Source: an uncultured Paracoccaceae bacterium
GTDB lineage: Bacteria; Pseudomonadota; Alphaproteobacteria; Rhodobacterales; Rhodobacteraceae
Length of the DNA stretch: 47,224 nt
Assembly: GCA_947502145.1 (NCBI GenBank)
Contig: CANMYO010000008.1
Span: 1-47,224, forward strand
Direction: 5' to 3'
Shown piece after piece: positions 1 to 8,539 of the stretch (position 1 is its first letter; each line of letters opens with the position of its first letter). The notes under the pieces were generated by a model, which worked only from the letters and a program-made list of their open reading frames with translations, made no database searches and was not told the DNA's origin. The translations under genes and the position numbers were made by a program.

Positions 1-143
1 TCAACGCATGCATCGCAATCGATGCATTCATCTGGGTGGATGACCAAAAAGTTTGGTCCTTCGTAGAAACAATCAACTGGGCAAACAGCCACACAGTCGG
101 TGTGTTTGCAGTTGATGCAGTTGTCGGTCACGACATACGTCAT
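1..143 (-). CDS. fdxA: 7Fe-type ferredoxin, N-terminal part (FdxA-like), cut by window edge
   Basis: Reading the minus strand from the ATG at 143-141 gives about 47 residues beginning [17 protein letters not shown], followed by [24 protein letters not shown]. This is the cysteine pattern of [3Fe-4S][4Fe-4S] ferredoxins of the FdxA family, small soluble cytoplasmic electron carriers. An AGGA ribosome-binding site lies 8 bases upstream of the ATG. The C-terminal half lies beyond base 1. It is co-directional with and 62 bases downstream of the radical SAM gene, so it could supply low-potential electrons to that enzyme, but ferredoxins of this family are general carriers and the pairing is only inference. 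Confidence 0.88.
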   Translation of the reverse strand, partial: MTYVVTDNCINCKHTDCVAVCPVDCFYEGPNFLVIHPDECIDCDACV

Positions 144-157
144 CTTATTTGTCCTGG

Positions 158-186
158 AAAAAGGGCGACCCAGACGCTGAGCGCCC
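158..186 (-). terminator. Weak terminator-like hairpin between radical SAM gene and ferredoxin
   Basis: On the minus strand a GGGCG arm (186-182) can pair with CGCCC (167-163) across a 14-base loop, followed directly by five T (162-158). The arms are short and the loop is large, so this is at best a partial terminator. It may lower read-through from the aminomutase gene into the ferredoxin. Confidence 0.3.
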
Positions 187-205
187 GGGTCAGTCTCAGG
201 GAGAG

Positions 206-1639
206 TTACTCAGCAGCAGCGAGGTGTTCGCTTACCGTAGGGATATCGTACATTGAGTAGAGTTCCGCTTCATCGACGACGACGCGATCATCATACCCAC
301 TAAACCAAATAGCCTCTGGGTTTCTGCCCACGATAGTTACTTTCGCACGATTGGACGCATCGGCCGCTCCGCGGAGGAGCTTGAAGACGACAACACCGTT
401 TTCACCTCCCTTCACGCCTGGAACTGGCGTGTCGGTGATCGCGGCAACCTCTGTCTTTCCCTTATAGTGCGTGATCGAAAGGCGAGCGTGCGCTTCAACG
501 CCTGACAAGCCGCGCTGAGATTCATTGAGAATGGCCCAAGCGCGTTCGATCGGCACGTTGAATGCCTTGTGGCCAACGATGTCACGACCACAGAAGAAGT
601 AGTGGTTCTCAACGCCATTGCGCTTCAATTCCCGCTGAAGGATCCGCAATGCATCCGGGTCATCGTTGATGTCGGCGATAATTGGAGACTGATTTTCTAC
701 GACAATCCAAGGACGGCTGCGAAGCTCGCGGACAGCTTTCTTGGTTGCAGGCACCCACTGCAGGCCACCTCCGGGCTGATCCAAGTAGCCGCCGTCAGGA
801 TCCTTTTTCAGGAATTCGTCGGGGTGGTTGAAATGCACCATCATGCGTAAACTGATCTCAGGATACGCTTCATGAAATGCATCCAGCATCGCAAAGAAGG
901 TCTCATCGAAGCGTTCGGGATAGAACGCAAGTTCCTTTGTGCCAATTCGAATGTTCTCGATGCCAGCCTGTGCAAGGGCTGAAAGCCATTGCGCAATGTT
1001 CTTGTTGCCCAGCACCATTGGGTCGCCGCCTGACATCAAGGCTTCCCGCAGCTTCTCACGCCCTGTTTCAGGATGAATGCCACCATTTTCAGCAACAATA
1101 CGATTGTGCTCTTTGATGTACTCCACGACCTCCTTGATCTGCGCCAGACCCTTTGGAGCAACCGTCCCATCTGGACGTTCAACTTCTTTTTTGGCAATCA
1201 GCTCTTCGCGATAGCAGAATCGGCAGTGCGCAGAACAGGTCGATGCCACGTAGAGGAGCGCAAGCTCATATTTGTGGATCATGCCCTCGATCGGGCTGTA
1301 AGACATTTGTTTGCCGGGATCCTCGGCACCATCTAGGTCATAAGTCTCTTTGGGGCTGGCTTTTACAAGTGTCTGAAGAGACTTGGAGCGAATGGCCTGC
1401 TCAAAATAGTGGCGTGTGATCTTGATCGGCATACGAGCCTGGAGGTCTCGGTTCGTCCCATCAAGCTCCATGATCGCGTCTAACTCGTCTTGCGAGTAAA
1501 AGTCCTTCATGTCTTGCGGCGCTGTGCCTTCGACGAATTTCTTTAGGCCGTTGATGATCTGCCGATCGTACTTTCCATTGGTCACTGTCGACAAGAAGGC
1601 GGCTTCTTTCTCGGACGGCTCATACTTCGCAGGTAGCAT
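206..1639 (-). CDS. KamA-family radical SAM aminomutase, divergent subfamily
   Basis: A 477-residue cytoplasmic protein with the radical SAM cluster motif CSAHCRFC (C135, C139, C142), the CX3CX2C spacing of the lysine 2,3-aminomutase family, and long flanking similarity to it ([27 protein letters not shown]). The family moves an amino group between carbons 2 and 3 using S-adenosylmethionine and PLP. The usual PLP-lysine motif PGGGGK is not present as such; the C-terminal region has PGVKGGENG, which may be its equivalent. The substrate (lysine, glutamate, arginine or other) cannot be told. I place the start at 1639, where GGGAG lies 9 bases upstream, rather than at an in-frame ATG 36 bases earlier. 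A LysR gene is divergent from it. Confidence 0.8.
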   Translation of the reverse strand: MLPAKYEPSEKEAAFLSTVTNGKYDRQIINGLKKFVEGTAPQDMKDFYSQDELDAIMELDGTNRDLQARMPIKITRHYFEQAIRSKSLQTLVKASPKETYDLDGAEDPGKQMSYSPIEGMIHKYELALLYVASTCSAHCRFCYREELIAKKEVERPDGTVAPKGLAQIKEVVEYIKEHNRIVAENGGIHPETGREKLREALMSGGDPMVLGNKNIAQWLSALAQAGIENIRIGTKELAFYPERFDETFFAMLDAFHEAYPEISLRMMVHFNHPDEFLKKDPDGGYLDQPGGGLQWVPATKKAVRELRSRPWIVVENQSPIIADINDDPDALRILQRELKRNGVENHYFFCGRDIVGHKAFNVPIERAWAILNESQRGLSGVEAHARLSITHYKGKTEVAAITDTPVPGVKGGENGVVVFKLLRGAADASNRAKVTIVGRNPEAIWFSGYDDRVVVDEAELYSMYDIPTVSEHLAAAE

Positions 1640-1710
1640 GCATTTCTCCCTTGGCTGCGTTGTTTGATCCAACACCCGAGTATCGAATTTTGACTCAGGT
1701 CGGCGTAGCT

Positions 1711-1805
1711 AGTCGCCAATAGAGCTCTTTCCCCCCTGCCCTGACAAACGGCCATTACTCACCAACCCATGAGTAGGATTCATGGATAGCCAATTCTTGG
1801 CGACT
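1711..1805. promoter_or_regulatory. Nested inverted repeats in radical SAM / LysR divergent promoter
   Basis: The gap between the divergent radical SAM and LysR genes holds a perfect 9-base inverted pair, AGTCGCCAA (1711-1719) and TTGGCGACT (1797-1805). Inside it is a second palindrome, TACTCA (1756-1761), 8 bases, TGAGTA (1770-1775). LysR regulators commonly bind dyads in such gaps, so these are operator candidates. Confidence 0.45.
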
Positions 1806-1863
1806 TGTAGGAATGTAGGTTGCATGCCAATATTTTGGTTCGAAACAAGCCATCCAGGTTCAA

Positions 1864-2781
1864 ATGAACACGAGAAAGCTCAACGTACAGAGGCGCTACA
1901 TGCCTTCGCATTCTGTCTTGCGGAGCTTTGAGTGCGCTGCGCGCCACGGCAGTTTCACTCTAGCAGCCGAAGAATTAGATCTTACTCAAAGCGCCATAAG
2001 CCGCCAGGTTAAGGATCTTGAAGACGTTATTGGTGCCAGCCTGTTCAGGCGGGTCGGGCGGCGCGTTGTATTGACGAAAGCCGGGCAGCAACTGGCAGAC
2101 GATGTCGCAGTAGATCTGGAGAATCTTCAACAAACCATCATGAGAGCTATTTCGGCGGGCAAGCAAGGAACGGCAATACGAGTTGCGGTTCTCCCAGGCT
2201 TTGCAAGCCGATGGCTGATCCCACGGCTGCCAGAGTTCACCGAGTTGCACCCTGATATTGAGCTTAGCTTCTCAACCCGCCTAGAACCTTTCGATATGAC
2301 ACGGGAGCGGTTCGATCTTGCTGTTCACTTTGGAAACGAGAATTGGCCAGATACTGACATGCGTCTCCTCAGCAGTGAGACGATGGTTGCAGTGGCTGCC
2401 CCGTCTTTCATTGATGTACACAGCATCTCTTCGCTTGATCGGCTCGTCAGCGTACCTCTCCTGCATATGGAGACACGCCCCACTGTCTGGAGCCAGTACT
2501 TTGAAGAGGTTGGGCTGCAACACGACACCGCGCTTTCGGGTAAGTATTTTGATCAGTTTTCTATGGTTATCGCTGCGGCCGTCGCAGCATTGGGAGCTGC
2601 GTTGGTGCCAACCTATCTGATCGAGGGCGAACTGTCCTCAGGGAGACTTGTTCCATTGAGCTCTGCAACTGTGACGACACGCAACAGCTACTATCTTGTG
2701 ACACCTAGCAATCGGCGAAATCCAGAAGTTGACTTACTGTCAAACTGGATGGTGCAAGCCATTAACGAGCAAATTTTATGA
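1864..2781 (+). CDS. LysR-family transcriptional regulator (GcvA-like)
   Basis: A 305-residue regulator with an N-terminal winged helix-turn-helix (roughly residues 18-77, containing FTLAAEELDLTQSAISRQV) and a C-terminal periplasmic-binding-type effector domain (SRWLIPRLPEF, HFGNENWPD, LVPTYLIEGEL). It is transcribed away from the radical SAM gene and probably controls it, as divergent LysR genes often do. The upstream ATG is kept as start because residues 11-24 align with the N-terminus of the related LysR protein at 12.0-12.9 kb; an ATG at 1900 with an AGAGG site is an alternative. The two proteins share HxETRP, FDQF and TYLIExEL segments and look like paralogues. Confidence 0.85.
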   Translation: MNTRKLNVQRRYMPSHSVLRSFECAARHGSFTLAAEELDLTQSAISRQVKDLEDVIGASLFRRVGRRVVLTKAGQQLADDVAVDLENLQQTIMRAISAGKQGTAIRVAVLPGFASRWLIPRLPEFTELHPDIELSFSTRLEPFDMTRERFDLAVHFGNENWPDTDMRLLSSETMVAVAAPSFIDVHSISSLDRLVSVPLLHMETRPTVWSQYFEEVGLQHDTALSGKYFDQFSMVIAAAVAALGAALVPTYLIEGELSSGRLVPLSSATVTTRNSYYLVTPSNRRNPEVDLLSNWMVQAINEQIL

Positions 2782-2826
2782 TAACTTTTTGCCTGGCCGC
2801 ATCGACGCCGGTGGATGGCGCACTGT

Positions 2827-3741
2827 TCAGTGAAACCCTTTGTAAGCCAGCGTCTCGGATCTCAGCAGTGAGAGAAAAGTTTGTGTGGCCGGAGACAAGG
2901 TAGCCCCTTTGGGCCAAACAATACCTGTGTCCATCGATGGCATATCTTCTAAAAGATCTTTTCGTACGATCCGTCGACCTTCCAGCGACCAGGATCGGTA
3001 GACCATGTCGGAGATGATCGCGACTCCCATCTCATTGGCGATCATGCTTCTGAGTGCCTCCATCGAATAGCTGGTGAACATGACGTTCGGTGAGAAGTCA
3101 TATTTTTCCCAGACACGACGAATGGTGGATTCATGTTCGTCCATGGTGAGCAAGATATAGTTCTCTTCAGCAATGTCGTGGATGGAGACGGTTTCCTTGT
3201 CTACCAATGGATGTCGGCTCGACAACCAAAGCCTTCGCGGTGATGCGATGAGTTCTTCGACATGGAATGGCCCTGTTACCAACAGGTTTGAGACCAACAT
3301 GATGGCAACGTCAAAGTTCCCTTGTTGCAGGCCTTCTTCGATCTCTTTCCGCGAAACCTCAAAGACTTCGATGTGTATTTCTGGGTAGAGGTTTTTCAGC
3401 TTTCGCCAGATCGGTGGAAGAAAGTAAGCCGAGATCGCTTCGGTTACAGCGACTCTGACGCTGCCCGCCTCCTGCGGCTCTTGGTCAAACTCCAACTCCA
3501 CGGCATCTTCGACATGTTGCATGATCGAGTGACAATGCCGCAGAAACTTCTCTCCTTGCGATGTGAGATGCATTCCCTTGGACTGCCTAACAAACAGTTG
3601 GTAGCCCAGAAGATCTTCCAGCTTTCGTATCGCTATGGTGATCGACGACTGCGTAACATTGCAGACGTCAGAAGCCTTTGAAATTTGCCCCGTCTCCGCT
3701 GTAGCAATGAAATATTTAATCTGTCGTAGCGTGATATCCAT
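2827..3741 (-). CDS. LysR-family transcriptional regulator
   Basis: A 304-residue LysR protein with the helix-turn-helix at the extreme N-terminus (ITLRQIKYFIATAETGQI, then TQSSITIAIRKLEDLLG) and a C-terminal effector-binding domain. It belongs to a different branch from the GcvA-like proteins nearby. It is convergent with the upstream LysR gene (45-base gap) and divergent from the molybdoenzyme operon starting at 4089, so it is the natural candidate for that operon's regulator, responding to its substrate. The effector cannot be deduced. Confidence 0.85.
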   Translation of the reverse strand: MDITLRQIKYFIATAETGQISKASDVCNVTQSSITIAIRKLEDLLGYQLFVRQSKGMHLTSQGEKFLRHCHSIMQHVEDAVELEFDQEPQEAGSVRVAVTEAISAYFLPPIWRKLKNLYPEIHIEVFEVSRKEIEEGLQQGNFDVAIMLVSNLLVTGPFHVEELIASPRRLWLSSRHPLVDKETVSIHDIAEENYILLTMDEHESTIRRVWEKYDFSPNVMFTSYSMEALRSMIANEMGVAIISDMVYRSWSLEGRRIVRKDLLEDMPSMDTGIVWPKGATLSPATQTFLSLLRSETLAYKGFH

Positions 3742-3833
3742 GGGGAAAATCTATAACACACGCTATGATATAAAAAACATCAAAATCAATGGTGTGGTGA
3801 GAGACAGTCCAGTGTTATTGATTTTGCCAATAT

Positions 3834-3858
3834 TACTATTCAAAATATAAAAATAGTA
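3834..3858. promoter_or_regulatory. Palindrome in LysR / molybdoenzyme divergent promoter
   Basis: A perfect dyad TACTATT (3834-3840), 11-base spacer, AATAGTA (3852-3858) sits in an AT-rich stretch (about 3760-3870) between the divergent LysR gene and the molybdoenzyme operon. Its size and place suit a LysR operator. No experimental or comparative support is available. Confidence 0.4.
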
Positions 3859-3903
3859 TTGTGTTAACATTTGGTCAATCTGATCGCTAACGTGGAAATC
3901 GCG

Positions 3904-4001
3904 GTGGATCAGGACCATCTCGGCCATGTTGCAATCTCTGGGGGAGGAGATGTTAGGCAAGCCTGCGTAGCCGCAGGACTTGGTAGCTGACCACGATCCA
4001 C
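3904..4001 (+). other. Highly foldable leader upstream of the molybdoenzyme gene (candidate cis-regulatory RNA)
   Basis: The 347-base gap before the GTG start at 4089 holds no convincing gene. It has a closing helix GTGGATC (3904-3910)/GATCCAC (3995-4001) and a strong 10-pair hairpin, CAAGCCTGCG (3958-3967) with CGCAGG and CTTG (3972-3982), with one bulged A and a TAGC loop. Two mutually exclusive partners also exist for GAGATG (3947-3952): CATCTC (3916-3921) or ATCTC (3934-3938). Competing pairings are what a riboswitch or attenuator would show. A molybdenum-cofactor riboswitch is an obvious thought given the gene downstream, but I could not match its conserved core, so the identity is open. 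Confidence 0.4.
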
Positions 4002-4088
4002 GATCTTGCTGCATTGCCGAAAAACATGGCCCAAAATTCGTCCTACCGCTGTTTCCAGGCAAAATGAGAACGATGTCGGGAACACAGA

Positions 4089-7000
4089 GTGAGCACAGAA
4101 GTAAGCAAGCCAAATCAGCTAGCGAAATCGGGGTTTTGTGCACTGTGTAGATCACGTTGTGGAGCGACTTTTTTCGTAGAAGATGGCAAACTCGTGTCCG
4201 CCGGGCCAAACCCGGATCACCCTACCGGTTCGGCGTTGTGCCTGAAAGGGAAGGCTGCTCCAGAAATTCTCTACAGTCCGGACCGAATTCTGCAGCCGAT
4301 GAGACGCACCACCTCCAAGACTGACGCGGACCCAAAATGGGAGACGATTTCTTGGGAAGAAGCTCTTTCAGAAGTCGCAAGCAAGCTCTCAGCAATCAAA
4401 GATGAGTATGGTGCTGAAGCGGTCGCATTTTCCATAACCAGTCCAAGTGGATCTACCGTCAGTGACAGTATCGATTGGATCGAGCGGTTCATTCGAACCT
4501 TTGGCAGCCCAAATACTGCCTATGCCACAGAGCTGTGCAATTGGCACAAAGACCACGCCCACAAGTTCACATTTGGAACGGGTGTTCTCTACCCAGAGTA
4601 CACGAATTCAGACACCATTTTGCTATGGGGCTTTAACCCTAGTGCGGTCTGGCTAGATCAGGCAACGCAAATCGCTACAGCTAGAGCGCGAGGGGCAAAG
4701 ATCATCTCCGTCGATCCGCGCGACTCAGGTTTCGCAAGAGATGCCGACCACTGGTTACGGGTCTTGCCAGGGACCGACGGTGCTCTTGCGATGGGCCTGG
4801 CAAACATCCTACTCCAAAGAGAAGCATACGATGACGAATTCGTTAGGCTTTGGACAAACGCACCCTTTCTGGTCCGTCAAGACAACGGTCAGTTCCTCCG
4901 TGGAAAAGAACTCGGCGATGCCCATGGCGATGGGTATGTCATCATGGACAAGGACGGCGTGCCGAGAGTCCTGTCGGGCAACGTCACAGATGATAAAAAG
5001 TACCTGCTATCGGCGTTGTTGAAATGCGACGCAGACATTTCGCTCAATTCTGGACGCGTCACTTGTAGGCCAGCCTTCAGCCTTTATGAGGCTGCGTGTG
5101 CAGAGTTCGACCTCGCACGGGTGTCAGCTGAAACGACTATTGACCAAGACGAAATCTTGGCCGCGGCCGACACTCTCATAAGGGCCGATGCAATCGCGTA
5201 TTATGCCTGGACAGGCGTAGGGCAGCATGCGCACGCAACGCAAACCGACAGGGCTATTGCAACATTGATGGCTCTGAAGGGCTCGTACGACAAACCTGGC
5301 GGAAACGTCGCTTATACCAAGCACACCACAAATCCGGCAACCGGTTGGGATCAATTTCCCGATGGCCAGCTCGTAAAAGCAATAGGTCTCGACAAACGAC
5401 CAATTGGCCCCCCCTCTCAAGGATGGATTACCGCAGGTGATCTATATAATGCCATTACTGATGAGGACCCCTACCCGGTCCGCGGGTTGATGGTGTTCGG
5501 GGCAAATCTTGCGGTGTCCCATCCCGAGTCGATGCGGGCAAAAGAGGCATTGGAGCAGCTCGACTTCCACGTCCATTGCGATGCTGTTGAAACGCCAACA
5601 GCTCGACTAGCCGACATATTTCTTCCCATCAGCACAATGTGGGAACGAGAAGGTCTAAGGGTCGGATTTGAGGTTAGCCAGGACGCAGAAGAGCTTATCC
5701 AGCTGCGCCAGCCAATCGTTCCACCAATAGGCGACACAAGGTCTGACACGGAGATCGTTTTTGATCTGGCCTGTCGCATGGGAATGGGCGAGACGTTCTA
5801 CAATGGCGATATCGATGCTGCGTTAAATCACGTCTTGGAACCAACGGGACTGACCGTTGATGCACTACGGAAGGAACCCGACGGTATTAGACTGCCTCTC
5901 CGTTACGAGCCCAAGAAGTACGAGCATGCGAATGGAAACACACAGCGAGGGTTTGACACAGATACAGGTCGTGTCGAACTCTACTCAGAATTACTTCTTC
6001 GGTACGGCCACGATCCGCTTCCATCAATCGGCGCAGTTGGCCCTGAACTTGAACTAGATGAGCTCATCCTAACGACCGCAAAGAGCGGATATTATACACA
6101 TTCCGCGCAGCGGCATATTCCAACACTTCGACAACGGTCTCCTGAGCCAACCGTAGAAGTGTCCAGCGATTTTGCTCAGCGAAACAAGCTGGAACCAGGT
6201 GAAATTGCTCGCATCAAGACCGCCTATGGTGAGGTGCGAATGGTGCTCAAGATCAACGCCGCATTGCACCCGAGTGTTGCCGTTGCTTCGTACGGTTGGT
6301 GGCAAGCCAATCAAGAGATCGGAAAGCCTGGTTACGACGCGTTTTCGGCTGAAGGCGCGAACTACAACAACCTCATTTCTGGATCAGTTAGCGACCCTAT
6401 CAGCGGTGCCCCCGCGATGCGCTCGACACGGTGCTTTGTGGAGCCACTCAAGAATCTTGATCGACCAAAGGACGGATGGGAAGACTACGTCGACGCCACT
6501 ATTACGAATGTTCAAGATCTCGCGGATGGTGTGAAAGCAATCTCCGTATCGCCGAGAATTGCGAAGGCCCTTCCCGACTACTTGCCCGGTCAACACATCA
6601 CACTGAAGCTCAGAGACCCTGATACCGGGGCCGAAGTTATTCGCTGTTATTCATTGACCGGTCCAGCCAGGCAAGCAAACCGAGACAGCTATGATATCGC
6701 TGTGCGGAAGGTCGATGCCCCGGTTGGACAGCCTGACGTTCCAGATGGAAAGATGTCCGGAATAGTCCATAGCTCACTTCAGGTCGGCCACTCTGTTTGG
6801 CTGAAAGCGCCTTCCGGCCGGTTCGTTCCACCGATCACATCAGAACGACCAGTTGTTCTTGTCGCAGGCGGCATCGGAATAACCCCCTTCATCAGCTATT
6901 TGGAGAGCTTGCTGACAGTCGACGCTCCTCCTGTCGTTCACCTGGTCTATGCCAACCAAAACAGCTCCACGCATGCATTTGCGGAAAGAATAACCGAGCT

Positions 7001-7526
7001 TCAAACGGAGCTAGACACTCTTTCGGTCGTTAATGTTTACGGCAATCCTTTGGACGAGGATTTGCTACATTCGCGATGCCAGGCAACAGGGTTCGTTACG
7101 ATTGAACAAATCTTGCTGCCAACGTTCGGCACAGACCCAGAAATCTTCCAATGCGGCCCTCCCGCAATGATGGATTCTGTCGAGCATGGTCTGCGGAAAG
7201 CCGGGTTCCCAATGGACCGTTTGCACAAAGAGGCATTTGTCTCACCTGCGGCTACAAACGCACTCCCGAACGGACCGTTTAGCGTCACATTCGTGCGTTC
7301 CGGCGCAACCGTTGATTGGACGCCAGCCTCCGGGTCAATTCTGGAACTCAGTGAATCCTTGGGCCTGTCGCTTCAAAGTGGATGCCGTGCCGGCCAGTGC
7401 GAAAGTTGCACGCAAAAAATTCTGTCAGGTTCGACGATGTATCGCACCGACCTCGAATACTCCGAAGATGACCGCTGTTTGACCTGCCAAGCAGTGCCGA
7501 CAAGCGATCTAGTTCTGGACGCCTAA
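4089..7526 (+). CDS. Molybdopterin oxidoreductase fused to FAD/NAD(P) reductase and [2Fe-2S] ferredoxin
   Basis: A 1145-residue, apparently soluble cytoplasmic protein. Residues 1 to about 780 form a bis-MGD molybdoenzyme: an N-terminal [4Fe-4S] site C17, C20, C24, C51, and a probable Mo-ligand cysteine C150 in TELCNWHKDHAHKFTFG. Residues from about 795 form a phthalate-dioxygenase-reductase-type module with flavin motif RCYSLTG (from R852), nucleotide motif GGIGITP (from G927), and a plant-type [2Fe-2S] site C1099, C1104, C1107, C1133. One chain could therefore carry electrons between NAD(P)H and molybdenum. No signal peptide is seen. The start is a GTG with GGGA 9 bases upstream. It leads an operon with an OCD-family protein and a TRAP importer, which implies action on the imported compound. 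The substrate is unknown. Confidence 0.85.
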   Translation: MSTEVSKPNQLAKSGFCALCRSRCGATFFVEDGKLVSAGPNPDHPTGSALCLKGKAAPEILYSPDRILQPMRRTTSKTDADPKWETISWEEALSEVASKLSAIKDEYGAEAVAFSITSPSGSTVSDSIDWIERFIRTFGSPNTAYATELCNWHKDHAHKFTFGTGVLYPEYTNSDTILLWGFNPSAVWLDQATQIATARARGAKIISVDPRDSGFARDADHWLRVLPGTDGALAMGLANILLQREAYDDEFVRLWTNAPFLVRQDNGQFLRGKELGDAHGDGYVIMDKDGVPRVLSGNVTDDKKYLLSALLKCDADISLNSGRVTCRPAFSLYEAACAEFDLARVSAETTIDQDEILAAADTLIRADAIAYYAWTGVGQHAHATQTDRAIATLMALKGSYDKPGGNVAYTKHTTNPATGWDQFPDGQLVKAIGLDKRPIGPPSQGWITAGDLYNAITDEDPYPVRGLMVFGANLAVSHPESMRAKEALEQLDFHVHCDAVETPTARLADIFLPISTMWEREGLRVGFEVSQDAEELIQLRQPIVPPIGDTRSDTEIVFDLACRMGMGETFYNGDIDAALNHVLEPTGLTVDALRKEPDGIRLPLRYEPKKYEHANGNTQRGFDTDTGRVELYSELLLRYGHDPLPSIGAVGPELELDELILTTAKSGYYTHSAQRHIPTLRQRSPEPTVEVSSDFAQRNKLEPGEIARIKTAYGEVRMVLKINAALHPSVAVASYGWWQANQEIGKPGYDAFSAEGANYNNLISGSVSDPISGAPAMRSTRCFVEPLKNLDRPKDGWEDYVDATITNVQDLADGVKAISVSPRIAKALPDYLPGQHITLKLRDPDTGAEVIRCYSLTGPARQANRDSYDIAVRKVDAPVGQPDVPDGKMSGIVHSSLQVGHSVWLKAPSGRFVPPITSERPVVLVAGGIGITPFISYLESLLTVDAPPVVHLVYANQNSSTHAFAERITELQTELDTLSVVNVYGNPLDEDLLHSRCQATGFVTIEQILLPTFGTDPEIFQCGPPAMMDSVEHGLRKAGFPMDRLHKEAFVSPAATNALPNGPFSVTFVRSGATVDWTPASGSILELSESLGLSLQSGCRAGQCESCTQKILSGSTMYRTDLEYSEDDRCLTCQAVPTSDLVLDA

Positions 7527-7539
7527 AAAAGGAAAAAAA

Positions 7540-8502
7540 ATGTCAGGTCCAATCCTAATTGATCTCGAGCAAACGGCGAATGCGATGCCATTCGATGCTT
7601 TGGTTGAAGCGTTGCGCCAACAGTTTGATCGCGATGTCGAAACACCATTGCGTCACCAGCACCCGATTCAAGTTCTGGGTGAGCCGGAGGCCACTTTGCT
7701 TCTTATGCCCGTTTGGGACGTGGAAGGATTTGGTGGTGTCAAACTCGTCAACGTTCATCCAGGCAACAACACCCGAGGAATTCCAGCGTTGTCTGCAAGC
7801 TACTTGCTCTTCGACAGCAAAACTGGGGAGCACGTAGCATTTGTAGATGGTGGGGAGCTAACGGCCCGCAGAACGGCTGCTGCTTCTGCTTTGGCGGCGG
7901 ACTATCTCTGCCGCCAAGATTCGAATTCCCAACTCCTTGTTGGCGCCGGTCGCGTAGCCAGCAATCTGGCCTACGCTTATCGGGCAGTGAGACCTATCGA
8001 GCAGGTCCTAGTTTGGGACATCAATCCAGAATTCGCCGCAAAGCTAGCGACGCAACTCAGTCAGGATGGGTTTGATGCCGTTGTTGTTTCAGACCTCGAA
8101 GAAGCAACAAAACATGTCGACATCATATCCTGTGCGACACTCGCCTCTGATCCTCTCATTGACGGGCGTTGGTTGCGCCCGGGTCAACACCTGGACTTGA
8201 TCGGTGGCTTTACGCCAGACATGCGCGAGGCAGATGACACGGCAGTCAAACGCTCGCGTGTTTATATCGACACCGATGCTGCTTTGTCTGAAGCAGGTGA
8301 CCTGATCCGCCCGATTGAGAACGGAATACTATCAAGAGAACAGATCGCAGGCGATCTTTTCTCACTTTGCCGGAACGACGATCCCGGCCGTCAATCAAAC
8401 GAAGAAATCACGCTATTTAAGGCAGTGGGAACTGCCTTAGAGGACCTGGCAGCAGCGGCGCTAGCCTACAAGAACTTTTCTGGAACGTCAGGTCAACAAT
8501 GA
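7540..8502 (+). CDS. Ornithine cyclodeaminase / mu-crystallin family protein, possible cyclic-imine (ketimine) reductase
   Basis: A 320-residue OCD/mu-crystallin fold protein: GVKLVNVHPGN near residue 70, LTARRTAAASALAADYL near 105, nucleotide-binding LLVGAGRVA near 130, then DLIGGFTPDMREADD. Members either deaminate and cyclise ornithine or lysine, or reduce delta1-pyrroline- and delta1-piperideine-2-carboxylate with NAD(P)H. The sequence reads more like the reductase group, but this is a judgement by eye. It follows the molybdoenzyme by 13 bases with an AAAGGA site. A pipecolate-type oxidase and aminoadipate-semialdehyde dehydrogenase lie in the next operon, which makes delta1-piperideine-2-carboxylate reduction to L-pipecolate (or lysine cyclodeamination) attractive. 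Confidence 0.75.
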   Translation: MSGPILIDLEQTANAMPFDALVEALRQQFDRDVETPLRHQHPIQVLGEPEATLLLMPVWDVEGFGGVKLVNVHPGNNTRGIPALSASYLLFDSKTGEHVAFVDGGELTARRTAAASALAADYLCRQDSNSQLLVGAGRVASNLAYAYRAVRPIEQVLVWDINPEFAAKLATQLSQDGFDAVVVSDLEEATKHVDIISCATLASDPLIDGRWLRPGQHLDLIGGFTPDMREADDTAVKRSRVYIDTDAALSEAGDLIRPIENGILSREQIAGDLFSLCRNDDPGRQSNEEITLFKAVGTALEDLAAAALAYKNFSGTSGQQ

Positions 8503-8539
8503 TCCAGAATTCAAAATCCTCAACTCATGGGAGGTCAAT

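Noticed and set aside
3904-4001. Calling the molybdoenzyme leader a molybdenum-cofactor riboswitch
   Set aside because: The helices are real but I could not align the conserved core of the MOCO RNA; reported only as an unassigned structured leader.
3763-4209. Minus-strand open frame of 148 codons across the leader and start of the molybdoenzyme gene
   Set aside because: It overlaps the conserved N-terminal [4Fe-4S] region of the real gene, has no recognisable domain and covers the structured leader; treated as chance.
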